From: Thiohalorhabdus sp. Cl-TMA | GTDB lineage: Bacteria > Pseudomonadota > Gammaproteobacteria > Thiohalorhabdales > Thiohalorhabdaceae | Direction of reading: 5' to 3' | Assembly (NCBI RefSeq): GCF_041821045.1 | Contig: NZ_JBGUAW010000005.1 | Span: forward strand, 124,001 to 188,000 | DNA: 64,000 nucleotides | Shown here: piece after piece, positions 63,811 to 64,000 of the stretch | How the letters are laid out: the number at the start of each line of letters is the position of its first letter | Numbering within the stretch: position 1 is the first letter of the stretch | Made by a program: the position numbers and the translations under genes | The notes under the pieces: model-generated | What the model saw: the letters and a program-made list of their open reading frames with translations, nothing else | Told to the model about the DNA's origin: nothing | The model's database searches: none

Positions 63811-63890
63811 GAAAAGCCCCGCCGGCAGGGAGAAGGGAATCCGGCGGGGCATCAGGGTGATGGCACTCTACAATGCGTCGGGATGCATGG
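63811..63890 (-). ncRNA. Candidate small RNA 2, sibling hairpin of candidate 1
   Basis: Read on the minus strand, GCCCCGCCGG (63850-63841) pairs with CCGGCGGGGC (63825-63816) in a perfect 10-base stem. The 15-base loop is C/T-rich and is followed by TTTTCTCTT. The bases before it (CCATCACCCTGATG) resemble those before hairpin 1. No promoter is clear, so the start is a guess. It could be a second stacked terminator. Confidence 0.3.
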
Positions 63891-64000
63891 GTATCGCTGA
63901 AACGGCATATCCCGCCCCGCACCTCTGGTCCGCAGTTCGGCATACGCCTGTTCGGTATCCGGGGTACGGGCTCCGGGTAATGGCGCTCGGTGCTGCAGGT

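Noticed and set aside
63136-63943. Minus-strand ORFs of 65-274 codons at the right end
   Set aside because: They run through the hairpins and the better-supported 54-codon plus-strand gene, with shadow-type composition.

Overview
The window is GC-rich, densely coding DNA with no rRNA and one tRNA. Gene order and protein families point to a gammaproteobacterium. The block rlmN-pilW-rodZ-ispG-hisS-yfgM-bamB-der, the HspQ, HflD and BamB proteins, and the fused nuoCD gene all fit that class. A CbbR-like LysR regulator, a methanethiol-oxidase (SBP56) homologue and an Aquifex-type aconitase suggest, but do not prove, a sulfur-oxidising chemolithoautotroph. No cbb or sox genes lie in the window, so lifestyle is inference only.

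Layout. Positions 1-10121 (+) carry the conserved rlmN-to-der cluster, interrupted after hisS by two dipeptide-type ABC ATPases that have no permease partners here. A frameshifted RTX-toxin acyltransferase relic (-) follows. Next come xseA (-), guaB and guaA (+), hspQ and hflD (-), trxC and tadA (+), a small membrane protein (-) and an aconitase (+). Positions 20519-35391 (-) are a complete 13-gene complex I operon, nuoA-B-CD-E-F-G-H-I-J-K-L-M-N, mostly with overlapping stop and start codons. It is interrupted twice by clusters of REP-like GTAGGAGCG repeats. The same repeats fill the guaB-guaA gap.

From 35.5 kb the window becomes more accessory. It holds two unknown proteins, tRNA-Arg(CCU), the SBP56 protein with a His-rich membrane protein, and a DODA-type dioxygenase. 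A three-gene RND efflux operon (-) is divergent from its TetR regulator, with an AcrR-type palindromic operator between them. Then come the CbbR-like regulator, a cysteine synthase homologue, a small unknown protein, a relic of a second RND pump carrying a nonsense codon, a PagL-like lipid A deacylase and an unknown protein with a CxxC pair. After these are a SleB-type cell-wall hydrolase, a PAS-GAF-PAS-GGDEF-EAL protein, a PiT-family permease, an outer-membrane barrel protein, a Bcr/CflA exporter, a GAF-PAS hybrid histidine kinase and a 54-residue ORF.

The right end holds two similar GC-rich hairpins. Read on the minus strand they look like tandem sibling small RNAs, or stacked terminators, with C-rich loops. 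I see no CRISPR array, prophage or insertion sequence. The most interesting non-routine items are this hairpin pair, the REP clusters inside the nuo operon, the decayed orphan toxin acyltransferase, the non-lipoprotein BamB and the aconitase lacking one expected cluster cysteine.
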